Both the position numbers and the translations under genes were made by a program. Positions 35,058-43,634 of a DNA stretch of 64,000 nucleotides are shown here, in pieces. Within the stretch, counting starts at the first letter, position 1. The number at the start of each line of letters is the position of its first letter. Source of the stretch: UBA4660 sp034408895. GTDB taxonomy: Bacteria; Bacteroidota; Bacteroidia; Flavobacteriales_D; Sanyastnellaceae. The stretch covers positions 62,001 through 126,000 of the forward strand of contig JAWXCI010000045.1 in NCBI GenBank assembly GCA_034408895.1, given 5' to 3'. The notes below the pieces were generated by a model. The model searched no databases. It was given only the letters and a program-made list of their open reading frames with translations, and was not told where the DNA came from.

Positions 35058-35297
35058 ATGAATCAGTTTAAAAAAGTAGCTCCGGGACGCACTCCCATCA
35101 AAATCACTCACAAGAATCAAAAGGTATTTGTAGTAAAGCTTCATGGTGGTTATATAAAAAAGTATTCTGCCGCCAAGCCATTGTACCTGCTGGAATTGAC
35201 ACAGGACAGCAAGGAAGCTCAAACTTTTAACATGACTGATGCCATGGAAATTTCGAAGAAGGATCATTATGCCAAGGTGGAGACCGTGGAGAAATAA
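35058..35297 (+). CDS. Small basic protein, unrecognised
   Basis: A 79-residue cytoplasmic protein, rich in Lys, with beta-strand-like stretches (KVFVVKLHGGYIKKYSA, YLLELTQDSK) and no signal. It stands alone between a lipoprotein peroxidase and an ABC transporter. Codon use fits neighbouring genes and the frame is clean, so it is probably real. No family assignment. Confidence 0.6.
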   Translation: MNQFKKVAPGRTPIKITHKNQKVFVVKLHGGYIKKYSAAKPLYLLELTQDSKEAQTFNMTDAMEISKKDHYAKVETVEK

Positions 35298-35513
35298 GTG
35301 AGAGAAAAGCAATGTGCTGACATGGTCAGCGCGAATGATTCTTTCTGGCGCTGCACTCAATTTCATTCATTGAGTTGCCAGGCCAAGTCGCACAATTCAT
35401 TATACAAACTAACCTGGCTTTCTGCCAATGCATTTAAAAGCACGAAAGGTTTTCTTTGCCTTGTATGCCTTCTAGCTTTTTGCCCTTTCCACGCCTTGCG
35501 TGGCCATTGCATT

Positions 35514-37283
35514 TCACTCTTGAAATTGCAGCTCAAACAATTTCCTGTACTGCCCTTCCTGTTCTAACAATTGGTGGTGAGAACCCACCTGGATAATTTT
35601 TCCTTTTTCAAGCACCACAATTTTATTGGCGCGTTGGATGGTAGAGAGGCGATGAGCTATGGCTATAGAAGTGCGGCCTTCCGTCAGTTTTGCCGATGCG
35701 TGTTGGATAAGTTCTTCGCTCTCGGTGTCCACGCTGCTCGTGGCTTCATCCAGAATAAGGATGCTCGGATTGTGAACATAAGCACGAAGAAAGGCGAGCA
35801 ATTGGCGCTGACCTACGCTCAACATTCCTCCGCGTTCGCGAACGTTGTAATCGTAACCACCGGGCAGTCGTGAAATAAAATCATGGGTACCCACACGCTC
35901 CGATGCAGCAATCACCGCTTCCCTTTTAATGTGGCCGTTGCCCAGTGTAATGTTGTTGTGAACGGTGTCAGAAAAAAGAAATACGTCCTGCAACACCACG
36001 CCTACATTTCTTCTCAAACTTTCCAGTGTGTATTCGCGAATGTCGCGTCCGTCTATTTTTATTTCTCCTTTCTGGAAATCATAAAATCGGCTCAGCAGAT
36101 TTACTATAGATGTTTTGCCGGCACCAGTGGCTCCAACAAATGCCACCATTTCGCCCGCCTTTACTTCCAGGTTTACATCGCGCAACACCCACTGTGCCTC
36201 CTCATCATCGGGCTTGGCATCGGAGTAACTGAACCATACATTTTTCAATTGCACATCACCGCGCAGATGCTTGGCTTCTGTGGTTCCTGTGTCGAGTTGT
36301 TTTTCATCAGTATCGAAAAGTTTAAACACGCGTTCAGCATTCACCACACCCATTTGCAGTGTATTAAAATTATCGGCCATTTGCCTTATGGGCCGGTACA
36401 ACGCGAAAATGAAGAGGCAATACTTCATTAGTACACCTTCGGTAATCTGGCCACCTATTCCGCTGCGAAGTCCCCACCACAGCAAGAGTGCAATGCTACC
36501 CGCTGACAACAATTCCACTACGGGAAAAAAAATAGAGTAGGCCCATATCCCTCGAATGTGTGCGTTGCGATGTTCGCGGTTTATCTGGTTAAATTTTTCC
36601 TGCTCTCTCTTTTCACGGTTGAAAATCTGTATGATGTTCATGCCCGTTACGTGCTCCTGTATAAAAGTGTTGATGCGGGAAACTTCGTTTCGCACATCGT
36701 TGAATGATTTTTTTACCGCCCGCTGAAAAAGCCGAGTGGCATAAATCAAAATCGGGATTGGAATGAGGATGATGAGGGAGAGTTGCCAGTTATCACTAAA
36801 CATCCAAATCAGGATGATGGTTAGTTTTAGAAGATCGCCAAAAATGTTGAGGAACCCTTCGGAAAATACATCGGCAATACCGTCAATATCCGAGATATGC
36901 CTTGTCACCAATTGCCCCACAGGAGTTTTATCGAAGTAGCGCAACTTGAATTTGGAAGTGTGTTGGTAAAGCTTAGAACGAAGGTCCAGGGTTACGCTTT
37001 GCGCCACATAGTTGCCGTGCCATGTTTGTACAAAACCCATTATAGCTTCGAGAATAAGGAAGCTTACATAAAGTATGGCGCTCCACATTAATCCATAACC
37101 GTTGCCATTCTTTACATGATCGTCAATGGCGGTTTGAACCAGCTCTGGCCGCACGGGACCCAAAAAAGCTCCGATCACCACAATGCCAAGGGCCAGGCGG
37201 AAGCGCCCCTTGTATGGTTTCGATTGCGCAATCAAGCGCCCGAACAGTTTCCAGTCAAATGCTTTTCCCGATGCGGTTGCCAT
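35514..37283 (-). CDS. ABC exporter (fused permease and ATPase)
   Basis: A 589-residue half-transporter with six N-terminal membrane helices and a C-terminal nucleotide-binding domain. Motifs: Walker A GATGAGKTS, Q-loop near VGVVLQDVFLFSD, signature LSVGQRQL, Walker B ILILDEATSSVD and the H-loop IAHRLST. It belongs to the MsbA/MdlB-like lipid or drug exporter group and should function as a homodimer. The cargo cannot be told. It lies 114 bases downstream of truA on the same strand. Confidence 0.93.
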   Translation of the reverse strand: MATASGKAFDWKLFGRLIAQSKPYKGRFRLALGIVVIGAFLGPVRPELVQTAIDDHVKNGNGYGLMWSAILYVSFLILEAIMGFVQTWHGNYVAQSVTLDLRSKLYQHTSKFKLRYFDKTPVGQLVTRHISDIDGIADVFSEGFLNIFGDLLKLTIILIWMFSDNWQLSLIILIPIPILIYATRLFQRAVKKSFNDVRNEVSRINTFIQEHVTGMNIIQIFNREKREQEKFNQINREHRNAHIRGIWAYSIFFPVVELLSAGSIALLLWWGLRSGIGGQITEGVLMKYCLFIFALYRPIRQMADNFNTLQMGVVNAERVFKLFDTDEKQLDTGTTEAKHLRGDVQLKNVWFSYSDAKPDDEEAQWVLRDVNLEVKAGEMVAFVGATGAGKTSIVNLLSRFYDFQKGEIKIDGRDIREYTLESLRRNVGVVLQDVFLFSDTVHNNITLGNGHIKREAVIAASERVGTHDFISRLPGGYDYNVRERGGMLSVGQRQLLAFLRAYVHNPSILILDEATSSVDTESEELIQHASAKLTEGRTSIAIAHRLSTIQRANKIVVLEKGKIIQVGSHHQLLEQEGQYRKLFELQFQE

Positions 37284-37397
37284 TTCTTCTAATTGTTCAA
37301 TTTGAAAATTTGAGGACTTGAAAATGGCCCCACGCAGAGATTGATATCAACGTCTTGTTTCGTGTTCATTGCTTTTTGCGCTTTCATTTTCAAATTC

Positions 37398-38186
37398 TCA
37401 AATTGATTCATTGATAAAAGGATATTTGACTTGCACCAAATGCAGCCCGGCAGCCTTAATGCTGTCGCCTGCCATCATCCGGTTTTTGGATTCTATCACG
37501 GTCTTGTATTCATCCAGCGTCATTCTTCCTTTGCCTATAATAAAGTGTGTTCCCACAATGGCGCGCACCATGTTCCTTAGAAAACGATTGGCCGATATGG
37601 TGAATTTCAGTTGGTGCCCAGTGCGTTCCCATGTCGCCCTGCGCACATAGCAAATGGAAGTTGATTGTCCGCCACCGGTTCGCTGGAAACTTGAAAAATC
37701 GTTATAGTCAAGAAGCATTTGTGCCGCTTCGTTCATAATCTCCACATCCAGCGGAAACGGAAAGAACTTGCTGTAAAGATGAGTAAACGGATTTCTTCTT
37801 TGATGAACATGATATTCATAAGTGCGCTCGGTAGCATCGAATCGTGCGTGAGCTTTATCAGCAACGCGAAGGATATTGTGCACTGCAATGTCCCACGGCA
37901 GCAGTTGGTTCAGTTTGAAGAAGAGCATGTCCTGGTCATCAATTTCTTTCTCCGCCTCGAAGTGGAGGTAAAAATTTTTTGCATGAACCCCGGCATCGGT
38001 TCTTCCGCAGCCCACTGTCACCACTTTTTCCTGACGAAGAAGTCTGCGCAATGCCTTTTCAATTTCAGCCTGCACCGTGTTGCCGTTCGCCTGAAACTGC
38101 CAGCCACAATAGTTGGTGCCGTCATAAGAAATGTGGAGGAAGTATCGTGGACGAACTATTCTCTCTTCCGTTTCATCTTGCATCAT
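37398..38186 (-). CDS. truA: tRNA pseudouridine(38-40) synthase
   Basis: A 262-residue enzyme that isomerises uridines in the anticodon stem-loop of many tRNAs. The catalytic Asp is in GCGRTDAGVHA; other family segments are YDGTNYCGWQFQ near the N terminus and RANRFLRNMVRAIVGT toward the end (sequence reads SANRFLRNMVRAIV). ATG at 38186 or 38183 are both possible starts; the upstream frame reaches into a terminator and was not used. The ABC exporter follows 114 bases later. Confidence 0.93.
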   Translation of the reverse strand: MMQDETEERIVRPRYFLHISYDGTNYCGWQFQANGNTVQAEIEKALRRLLRQEKVVTVGCGRTDAGVHAKNFYLHFEAEKEIDDQDMLFFKLNQLLPWDIAVHNILRVADKAHARFDATERTYEYHVHQRRNPFTHLYSKFFPFPLDVEIMNEAAQMLLDYNDFSSFQRTGGGQSTSICYVRRATWERTGHQLKFTISANRFLRNMVRAIVGTHFIIGKGRMTLDEYKTVIESKNRMMAGDSIKAAGLHLVQVKYPFINESI

Positions 38187-38193
38187 GAGGGCA

Positions 38194-38225
38194 CAAAAAA
38201 AGGCGCAAAACACTTCGCGCCTTTT
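38194..38225 (-). terminator. Rho-independent terminator after the Reeler-like gene
   Basis: On the minus strand AAAGGCGC pairs with GCGCCTTT, and the second arm runs straight into a T-run. The terminator closes the 38250-39092 gene and ends 8 bases before truA begins. Confidence 0.8.
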
Positions 38226-38249
38226 GATTTCATTGTTTAATGATGCTTA

Positions 38250-39092
38250 TCAATACACAAACTTTTCGAAATGCGCGGGGCTTCCATTCAAGGAAACACT
38301 CACCAGGTAAGAACCGTGCTTGATATCTGCAATTGAGAACGTGCGTTGGAGTTGGCCTGCTTCTATGTTTTCATTCATCAGTAAAGCCACTTCTTTTCCG
38401 CCTATGGAGTAGAGTTTAATTTCCAGCTTTGCAGCAGTAATGAGCGTGTAGTTCATGTTCAAAGTCTGCAATGAGGGATTGCAGAAAACTTCTAATACAG
38501 GTGTTTGGTTATTTTCCTTAACACCCACAGACCCGTCACTCGCAACATGTGTGGTGGTGTAGATAAAGTCTCCTGTTTTGAGGCCGTTATTATTGGCAGC
38601 ATTACCAGCCACATAAAAAGTAATTTCGCCCACGTTCGTGGCAGGAGCTTCCCAAGTAAACTCGAAGGTGTGGGAATCGTTCGTTAATCCGGCATCTTCC
38701 AGGTGTACAATGTTTTTGCGAACATTCCCGCTTATAGTTTTTGTCTTGATTTGGGTACCGGTTCCGGGCACAAGATTTCCGCCATTGGCACCACTGGGCA
38801 GCAGTGCTTCAACACCTAATCCGAAAAGTGGACGGCCTGCTTGAGCAACGGTTACAGAGATGATGTAGGTGCTTCCGGGAACATATTCCCAATCGGGAAT
38901 GTTGGACGTGATCGTGACGGATCCACCCTGCGAATTGTCGGCTGTGCCTGTGTGGCAACTTGTGGTGCTACAGGTTGTTTCCCCAGGTGAACCGGTGTTT
39001 CCTGCTCTTCCATCTTCTTTATCATACCCTCCTGCAAAAAAAAGGATGAATAAAAATGCACTAACTGATACTAAAGTAATTTTTGCTTTCAT
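38250..39092 (-). CDS. T9SS cargo with Reeler-like (choice-of-anchor V) domain
   Basis: A 280-residue secreted protein. After a signal-like helix (SVSAFLFILFFAGG) comes GRAGNTGSPGETTCSTTSCHTG, shown here in pieces: the conserved GSPGETTC and SCHTG parts. This is the start of the choice-of-anchor V domain, a Reeler-like fold; homologues often have CxxCH there, whereas this one has Cx4CH, so c-type haem attachment is doubtful. The C terminus is a type A T9SS sorting domain (LNMNYTLITAAKLEIKLYS; LLMNENIEAG). ATG at 39092 was chosen. Function unknown. Confidence 0.85.
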   Translation of the reverse strand: MKAKITLVSVSAFLFILFFAGGYDKEDGRAGNTGSPGETTCSTTSCHTGTADNSQGGSVTITSNIPDWEYVPGSTYIISVTVAQAGRPLFGLGVEALLPSGANGGNLVPGTGTQIKTKTISGNVRKNIVHLEDAGLTNDSHTFEFTWEAPATNVGEITFYVAGNAANNNGLKTGDFIYTTTHVASDGSVGVKENNQTPVLEVFCNPSLQTLNMNYTLITAAKLEIKLYSIGGKEVALLMNENIEAGQLQRTFSIADIKHGSYLVSVSLNGSPAHFEKFVY

Positions 39093-39296
39093 AAAAGTGT
39101 TTGATTTTATAAATGCAATGGTATCCAACAACCATTTACGTGTGCCTAATTAAGGAGCCGGTTTATTGGAATCTTGATAGCCTTTACATAGTTCATGGCA
39201 AGGAACTCTCTCGCGGGCAACCACCCACTCATATCCATTGATAGCCTGTCTATCTGGAGCCTATTGTTTACACTACTGCTCTCTGCCAACTCTTCA

Positions 39297-40541
39297 TCAA
39301 GCCCAAATAGGAATCTGCTCCGCTTTGTATTCGCCCGCTTCGAGTTTTGCTCGCACTTTGATAAATGCTTCAATGGTTCGGTTCACATCTTCAATGGTGT
39401 GGATAACGGTGGGGATGAGGCGCAACATAATTACGTCCTTGGGCACCACAGGATAGATGACAACGGAACAGAAGATGCCGTGAGTCTCGCGCAGATCAAG
39501 TGTCACGTTGGTGGCTTCCCCCAAACTTCCCTTCATAAAAACAGGAGTTACCACCGAGTCGGTGTGGCCTATATCAAACCCTGCATTCTTCAACCCGCTT
39601 TGTAATGTTTTTGCAATGTGCCAGAGTTGGGTTTGCAACTCAGGGCGCGTGCGCATCATTTCAAGACGCTTGATTGCACCTATTACTATCGGAAGCGGGA
39701 GAGATTTGGCAAAGGTCTGCGAGCGCATGTTGTAACGCATGTATTCAATCACCTGTTCGTCACTCGCCACAAATGCACCAATGGTGGCCATTGCTTTTGC
39801 AAAGGTTCCAAAGTACACATCCACTTTATCCATTACACCCTGCACATCGGCTGCACCACGGCCGCAGTCGCCAATGGTTCCGAAACCGTGGGCATCATCA
39901 ATAAAGAGACGGAAGCCATATTCGTCTTTGTAACTGCAGATTTCTTTGAGCTTGCTCATATCGCCTGCCATACCGAACACACCCTCAGTCAACACAAGAA
40001 TTCCTCCTCCCGTCTGGTCGGTTAGTTTTTTTGCGTGCTTCAATTGCTTGGCGAAGCTCTCCATGTTGTTGTGCTGGAACACGAAACGTTTGCCGTGATG
40101 CAGGCGCACACCGTCCACCATGCAGGCGTGGCATTCGCTGTCGTACACTATCACATCGTTTCTTCCCACCAGGCATTCAATTGCGCTTTGGCAGCCCTGG
40201 TATCCAAAGTTCAAAAGGAACGCATCCTCTTTTCCCACGAATGAAGACAGGTTTGCCTCCAGTTGTTCGTGATACTTGGTTTGACCGGTCATCATGCGGG
40301 CGCCCATGGGGTAAGCAAGTCCCCATTGTTCCGCTGCTTCGGCATCCACTTTGCGCACTTCCGGATCGTTAGCCAGGCCTATGTAGTTGTTGAGGCTCCA
40401 CACCAGCACGGGTTTGCCCCGAAAAGTCATGTGTGCGCTAATGTCGCCTTCCAGCTTTGGAAAGGAGAAGTAACCGTGCGCTGCTTTTGAATGCTGACCA
40501 AGGGGGCCGCGATTATTCTTTATTCTTTCAAAGATGTCCAA
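39297..40541 (-). CDS. Alpha-oxoamine synthase (serine/cysteate palmitoyltransferase-like)
   Basis: A 414-residue PLP enzyme of the family that joins an amino acid to an acyl-CoA with loss of CO2. Family motifs are GARMMTGQTKYHEQLE, LFIDDAHGFGTIG, the PLP lysine in YFGTFAKAMATIGAF, and MRSQTFAKSLPLP. The same family contains KBL, BioF, serine palmitoyltransferase and the cysteate acyltransferase of sulfonolipid synthesis. The divergently placed short-chain reductase suggests a sphingoid or capnoid long-chain base pathway rather than biotin or threonine metabolism. TTG at 40541 fits where homologues begin (DIFERIKNNRGPLGQ); TTG at 40598 would add 19 residues. Confidence 0.86.
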   Translation of the reverse strand: MDIFERIKNNRGPLGQHSKAAHGYFSFPKLEGDISAHMTFRGKPVLVWSLNNYIGLANDPEVRKVDAEAAEQWGLAYPMGARMMTGQTKYHEQLEANLSSFVGKEDAFLLNFGYQGCQSAIECLVGRNDVIVYDSECHACMVDGVRLHHGKRFVFQHNNMESFAKQLKHAKKLTDQTGGGILVLTEGVFGMAGDMSKLKEICSYKDEYGFRLFIDDAHGFGTIGDCGRGAADVQGVMDKVDVYFGTFAKAMATIGAFVASDEQVIEYMRYNMRSQTFAKSLPLPIVIGAIKRLEMMRTRPELQTQLWHIAKTLQSGLKNAGFDIGHTDSVVTPVFMKGSLGEATNVTLDLRETHGIFCSVVIYPVVPKDVIMLRLIPTVIHTIEDVNRTIEAFIKVRAKLEAGEYKAEQIPIWA

Positions 40542-40620
40542 TGTGCTGGGGGTTTTAAAATTTTGGTGCGAAAATAAGCGGAGGCGAATGGGTTTCAAGC
40601 CTCAGAACTCACCACCTCAT

Positions 40621-40629
40621 TAGCTTTCG
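40621..40629 (+). promoter_or_regulatory. Candidate -7 box of the reductase gene
   Basis: TAGCTTTCG ends 3 bases before the ATG at 40633, the same variant and spacing as before the elaA-like gene at 665. It suggests a leaderless mRNA. Confidence 0.35.
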
Positions 40630-40632
40630 CCA

Positions 40633-41436
40633 ATGTCAAAAATCATCCTTGTAACAGGGGCATCATCCGGCATTGGTAAAGCCATTGCAAAAGTGCTTTC
40701 AACAAATGGACACACTGTTTATGGCACTAGCCGAAGGGCGCAAAATTTTGAACCGCTGGAGAATTTCTGCATGGTGCAAATGGATGTAATTGATGAAAAC
40801 TCCGTGCGTCAAGCCATTGAAATCATCCAACTGAAACATGGAAGACTGGATGTGGTGGTGAACAACGCAGGCGTGGGTTTCAATGGCGCAGCGGAGGATG
40901 TGTCTAACGAAGAAATAAGAAACAATTTCGAGCTGAATGTTATCGGTGCATGGAATGTGTGCCGGGCGGTGCTGCCCATTATGCGCAACCAAAAAAGTGG
41001 TCACATTATCAGCATTTCATCTTTTGCGGGCTTGATGGGATTGCCATTCCGCAGCGTGTACTCCGCCACCAAACATGCACTGGAAGGAATGATGGAATGC
41101 CTGAGTATGGAAGTGCAGCAATGGAACGTTCACGTTTCCATTATTGAACCTGCTGAGTTCAAGACCAACATCATTGACAACCGTGGCACATCAAAGAAAG
41201 TGGGTGAGCATTACAGGAGCGATTTCCAACGCATCACCAAACAAATAAATGAGGGTGTGAACGGTGCTCCGGAACCTGGAATGGTGGGCGAAGTGGTCCT
41301 GAAAATTATTTCATCGCAACATCCAAAACTCCGATACAAAATAGCTCCGCTCAGTACGCGCCTCAGTATCCCACTAAAGCGACTGCTGCCAGCTCGAATG
41401 TTTGAAAGAATGATGATGAAGCGTTTCGGGTTGTAA
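40633..41436 (+). CDS. Short-chain dehydrogenase/reductase, possibly a 3-keto-long-chain-base reductase
   Basis: A 267-residue classical SDR that uses NAD(P)H. Motifs: TGASSGIGKAIA (cofactor), VVNNAGVG, SISSFAG and catalytic YSATKHALEGM with Y and K four apart. The C terminus has a membrane-like stretch (STRLSIPLKRLLPARMFERM). It is divergent from the alpha-oxoamine synthase, 91 bases apart if the synthase starts at 40541. In sphingolipid and sulfonolipid synthesis the keto product of that enzyme class is reduced by an SDR, so this is an attractive partner; the substrate is inferred from context only. Confidence 0.88.
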   Translation: MSKIILVTGASSGIGKAIAKVLSTNGHTVYGTSRRAQNFEPLENFCMVQMDVIDENSVRQAIEIIQLKHGRLDVVVNNAGVGFNGAAEDVSNEEIRNNFELNVIGAWNVCRAVLPIMRNQKSGHIISISSFAGLMGLPFRSVYSATKHALEGMMECLSMEVQQWNVHVSIIEPAEFKTNIIDNRGTSKKVGEHYRSDFQRITKQINEGVNGAPEPGMVGEVVLKIISSQHPKLRYKIAPLSTRLSIPLKRLLPARMFERMMMKRFGL

Positions 41437-41647
41437 ATTTTTGTATCGAATTCTCATTTGGTTTCACCGGATGCTCAATCGCACTTGCTGCACAATCAAT
41501 CACCCACATTCCATGATATGACTTTACTGAATCTTTGGGTCATAATTCGGAAACGAACTATAATCTGAAAGTTTTGATGAAGGTTAAAAAGCAATAGTGA
41601 GTAAATAAGTTAAGGCTTGTTTTTATTTATATCCAGGTGCTGAAATG

Positions 41648-41686
41648 CCAAACGAGCGGGACAACGGTTCCACCCGTTTGGTTTTT
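41648..41686 (+). terminator. Candidate terminator for the reductase gene
   Basis: CCAAACG and CGTTTGG pair with an imperfect GC-rich inner stem, followed by TTTTTG. It is 211 bases after the reductase stop, so the link to that gene is uncertain. Confidence 0.5.
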
Positions 41687-41719
41687 GTGATTAAGGCAAT
41701 GATGGTTTGAAAAACTTTC

Positions 41720-42487
41720 TCACTCACCTAGTTTCTCTTCCTCATCGCTAGACTTGCCGGTGAGTACCTGAATAAATTCTTCTTTGCGCCTGCGGGCCAC
41801 CAGCACTTCGCTTCCGTCTTCCATCACCACATAACCACCTTCTTCCTTCACGAATTTTTTTACATAAGCGAGGTTGATAATGTGCGATTGATGAGTTCGG
41901 AAAAAGCGATCATGAGGCAGCATGTCTTCAAATTCTTTCAGTGATTTTGGAACCGTGATTTTTTCTTTTGTGGTAAGAAAGAAGTGTGTGTAGTTACTGT
42001 CGCTTTCCAGACGCATGATGTTGTCCAGTTTCACGACAGTGAAACTATCATGCGAACTGAGTGTAATACGATCAAGTTTGTTGTGATTTTTTACTTCCAT
42101 CAGATGATCCCAACGCTCTTCATTTCCTTTCTTGGTTTTCTTCACTTTGCTAATGGCTTCCATCAATTCATCAGGATCAATTGGCTTGAGCAGGTAATCA
42201 ATGGCGGCATACTTAAAAGCCTTTACTGCATAATTATCGAAAGCTGTGGTAAAGATTACAGCAAATGGGGGATGACGGATTTTCTCTATCAGGTCAAACC
42301 CTGTTCCGTCCTGCATTTGTATGTCGAGCAACACAAGATCGGGGTCTAATGAGTGAATTTTTTTATACGCATCGGCCACGCCTGTGGCTTCGTCAAGAAT
42401 TTTTACTTGCGGACAAAAGTTGGTGACAAACGTTCTAAGGGTGGAACGTGCGTCCGCTTCGTCATCTACGATGAGTGCAGTAATCAT
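41720..42487 (-). CDS. LytTR-family response regulator
   Basis: A 255-residue regulator with an N-terminal receiver (acidic D8/D9, phospho-acceptor D55 in LVLLDIQMQDG, K around residue 105) and a C-terminal LytTR DNA-binding domain (DNIMRLESDSNYTHFFLTT; FFRTHQSHIINLAYVKKF). It is 107 bases downstream of a LytS-like sensor kinase on the same strand, so the two should form a two-component system. Targets are unknown; LytTR proteins usually control exported products or envelope genes. A TACTTTCGC stretch before its start may be a separate promoter. Confidence 0.95.
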   Translation of the reverse strand: MITALIVDDEADARSTLRTFVTNFCPQVKILDEATGVADAYKKIHSLDPDLVLLDIQMQDGTGFDLIEKIRHPPFAVIFTTAFDNYAVKAFKYAAIDYLLKPIDPDELMEAISKVKKTKKGNEERWDHLMEVKNHNKLDRITLSSHDSFTVVKLDNIMRLESDSNYTHFFLTTKEKITVPKSLKEFEDMLPHDRFFRTHQSHIINLAYVKKFVKEEGGYVVMEDGSEVLVARRRKEEFIQVLTGKSSDEEEKLGE

Positions 42488-42532
42488 GGTGCTTAGGTGC
42501 TTGTGCCAGCGAAAGTAGTTATTCGGGCTAAT

Positions 42533-42573
42533 GGTTCCGGGTTCTTTAGTTCCGGGTTCCCAGTTTCGGGTTC
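42533..42573. repeat. Three 12-bp direct repeats between kinase and regulator
   Basis: GGTTCCGGGTTC (42533-42544), AGTTCCGGGTTC (42548-42559) and AGTTTCGGGTTC (42562-42573), spaced 14-15 bases apart, lie between the LytS-like kinase stop and the regulator start. They may be ordinary intergenic repeats or LytTR-type direct-repeat binding sites. Confidence 0.6.
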
Positions 42574-42594
42574 TGTGAAACCAGGAACTCGAAA

Positions 42595-43575
42595 TTACTT
42601 GACTCTGATCTTCACCTCCACTTTAGTTCCAAGCACTTCGCCATGCCGGTCTTTTATTTCTTCGATGGAAACCTTTTTATCCGCATTGCCTTCGTCAAGA
42701 ATTTCCAATCGCTTTTGGGTGATGGTCATTCCTACGGATTTGTGGAGTGATTCTTTTCCGGCTTTTTGCTTTTTGCTTTGCTCGATACCAATACCGTTGT
42801 CGGTTACGGTTGCCAGAAGATATTTTCCATCAAGGATGTAATAGAGATCGATTTTGCCACGTGAGCGAGTTTGTGCGAGGCCGTGAATAATTGCGTTTTC
42901 CAGATAGGGCTGGATGAGCAGTGGCGGAAGTTTTATTTCGGAAGTTTCACATTCTTCGTCAACAATAATTTCGAAATCAAACTTTTCCTTGAACCGCATT
43001 TTTTCCAGTTCGAGGTACAGCGTGAGGGAATCAATTTCATCCTGCAACTTGATTTTTGATGAACGCGAGTTGTTCAGCATCGCGCGGATGAGTCTTGAAA
43101 ATTTTGCGAGGAAACGGTTGGCTTTGTCATTCTCATTGTTGGCTATGTAGCTCTGTATGGAGTTAAGCGAATTGAAAATGAAATGCGGGTTCATTTGTGC
43201 CTGCAATGCACTTCGTTCCAGTTCCGAAACCTGTGCGCGAAGCAGGGCTTCATTTCGGGAGCGGTTCAGAAAAAACCAAAACAGCAGGGAAAGACCAAAC
43301 GCCAGCAACGCAATAGTGCACACCACAAACCATGGCTGCGACCAAATGGATTTTTGTGATTCAACATGAATGGTGCTAACTCTCTCAGTGCTGCCATCTG
43401 CTTTTCTTCTTCCAATTTCTATAGCGCCATTGTTTCCCTGGAATGTAATGGTGGAGTCGCTCGGTAGAAAGACATCGCTCCATTCTCCACTTTCATCCAG
43501 TCGTACCACAATGGAATCTTGCTGTGCAAATCCAGCTAGCGGAAGAAGTAAAACAAGGAGGAGAGTAAGGCGCAT
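42595..43575 (-). CDS. LytS-like sensor histidine kinase
   Basis: A 326-residue membrane kinase. A signal peptide (LLVLLLPLAGFAQ) is followed by a short periplasmic domain to about residue 80, one membrane helix (about residues 82-104), a coiled-coil linker (ALLRAQVSELERSALQ) and a HisKA_7TM-independent His_kinase domain with the phospho-acceptor H in NPHFIFNSLNSIQ and the N-box NAIIHGL. Phosphate should pass to the LytTR regulator encoded next. The periplasmic domain has no recognised ligand pocket. Confidence 0.93.
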   Translation of the reverse strand: MRLTLLLVLLLPLAGFAQQDSIVVRLDESGEWSDVFLPSDSTITFQGNNGAIEIGRRKADGSTERVSTIHVESQKSIWSQPWFVVCTIALLAFGLSLLFWFFLNRSRNEALLRAQVSELERSALQAQMNPHFIFNSLNSIQSYIANNENDKANRFLAKFSRLIRAMLNNSRSSKIKLQDEIDSLTLYLELEKMRFKEKFDFEIIVDEECETSEIKLPPLLIQPYLENAIIHGLAQTRSRGKIDLYYILDGKYLLATVTDNGIGIEQSKKQKAGKESLHKSVGMTITQKRLEILDEGNADKKVSIEEIKDRHGEVLGTKVEVKIRVK

Positions 43576-43634
43576 AAATTTTTTTGAATCAATGCAACGA
43601 TAAGTCAGAGCATTTTATGATCCGGGCAGGCAAC

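Noticed and set aside
38994..39023. c-type haem site in the Reeler-like protein
   Set aside because: The spacing is Cx4CH, not CxxCH, so haem attachment is not supported.
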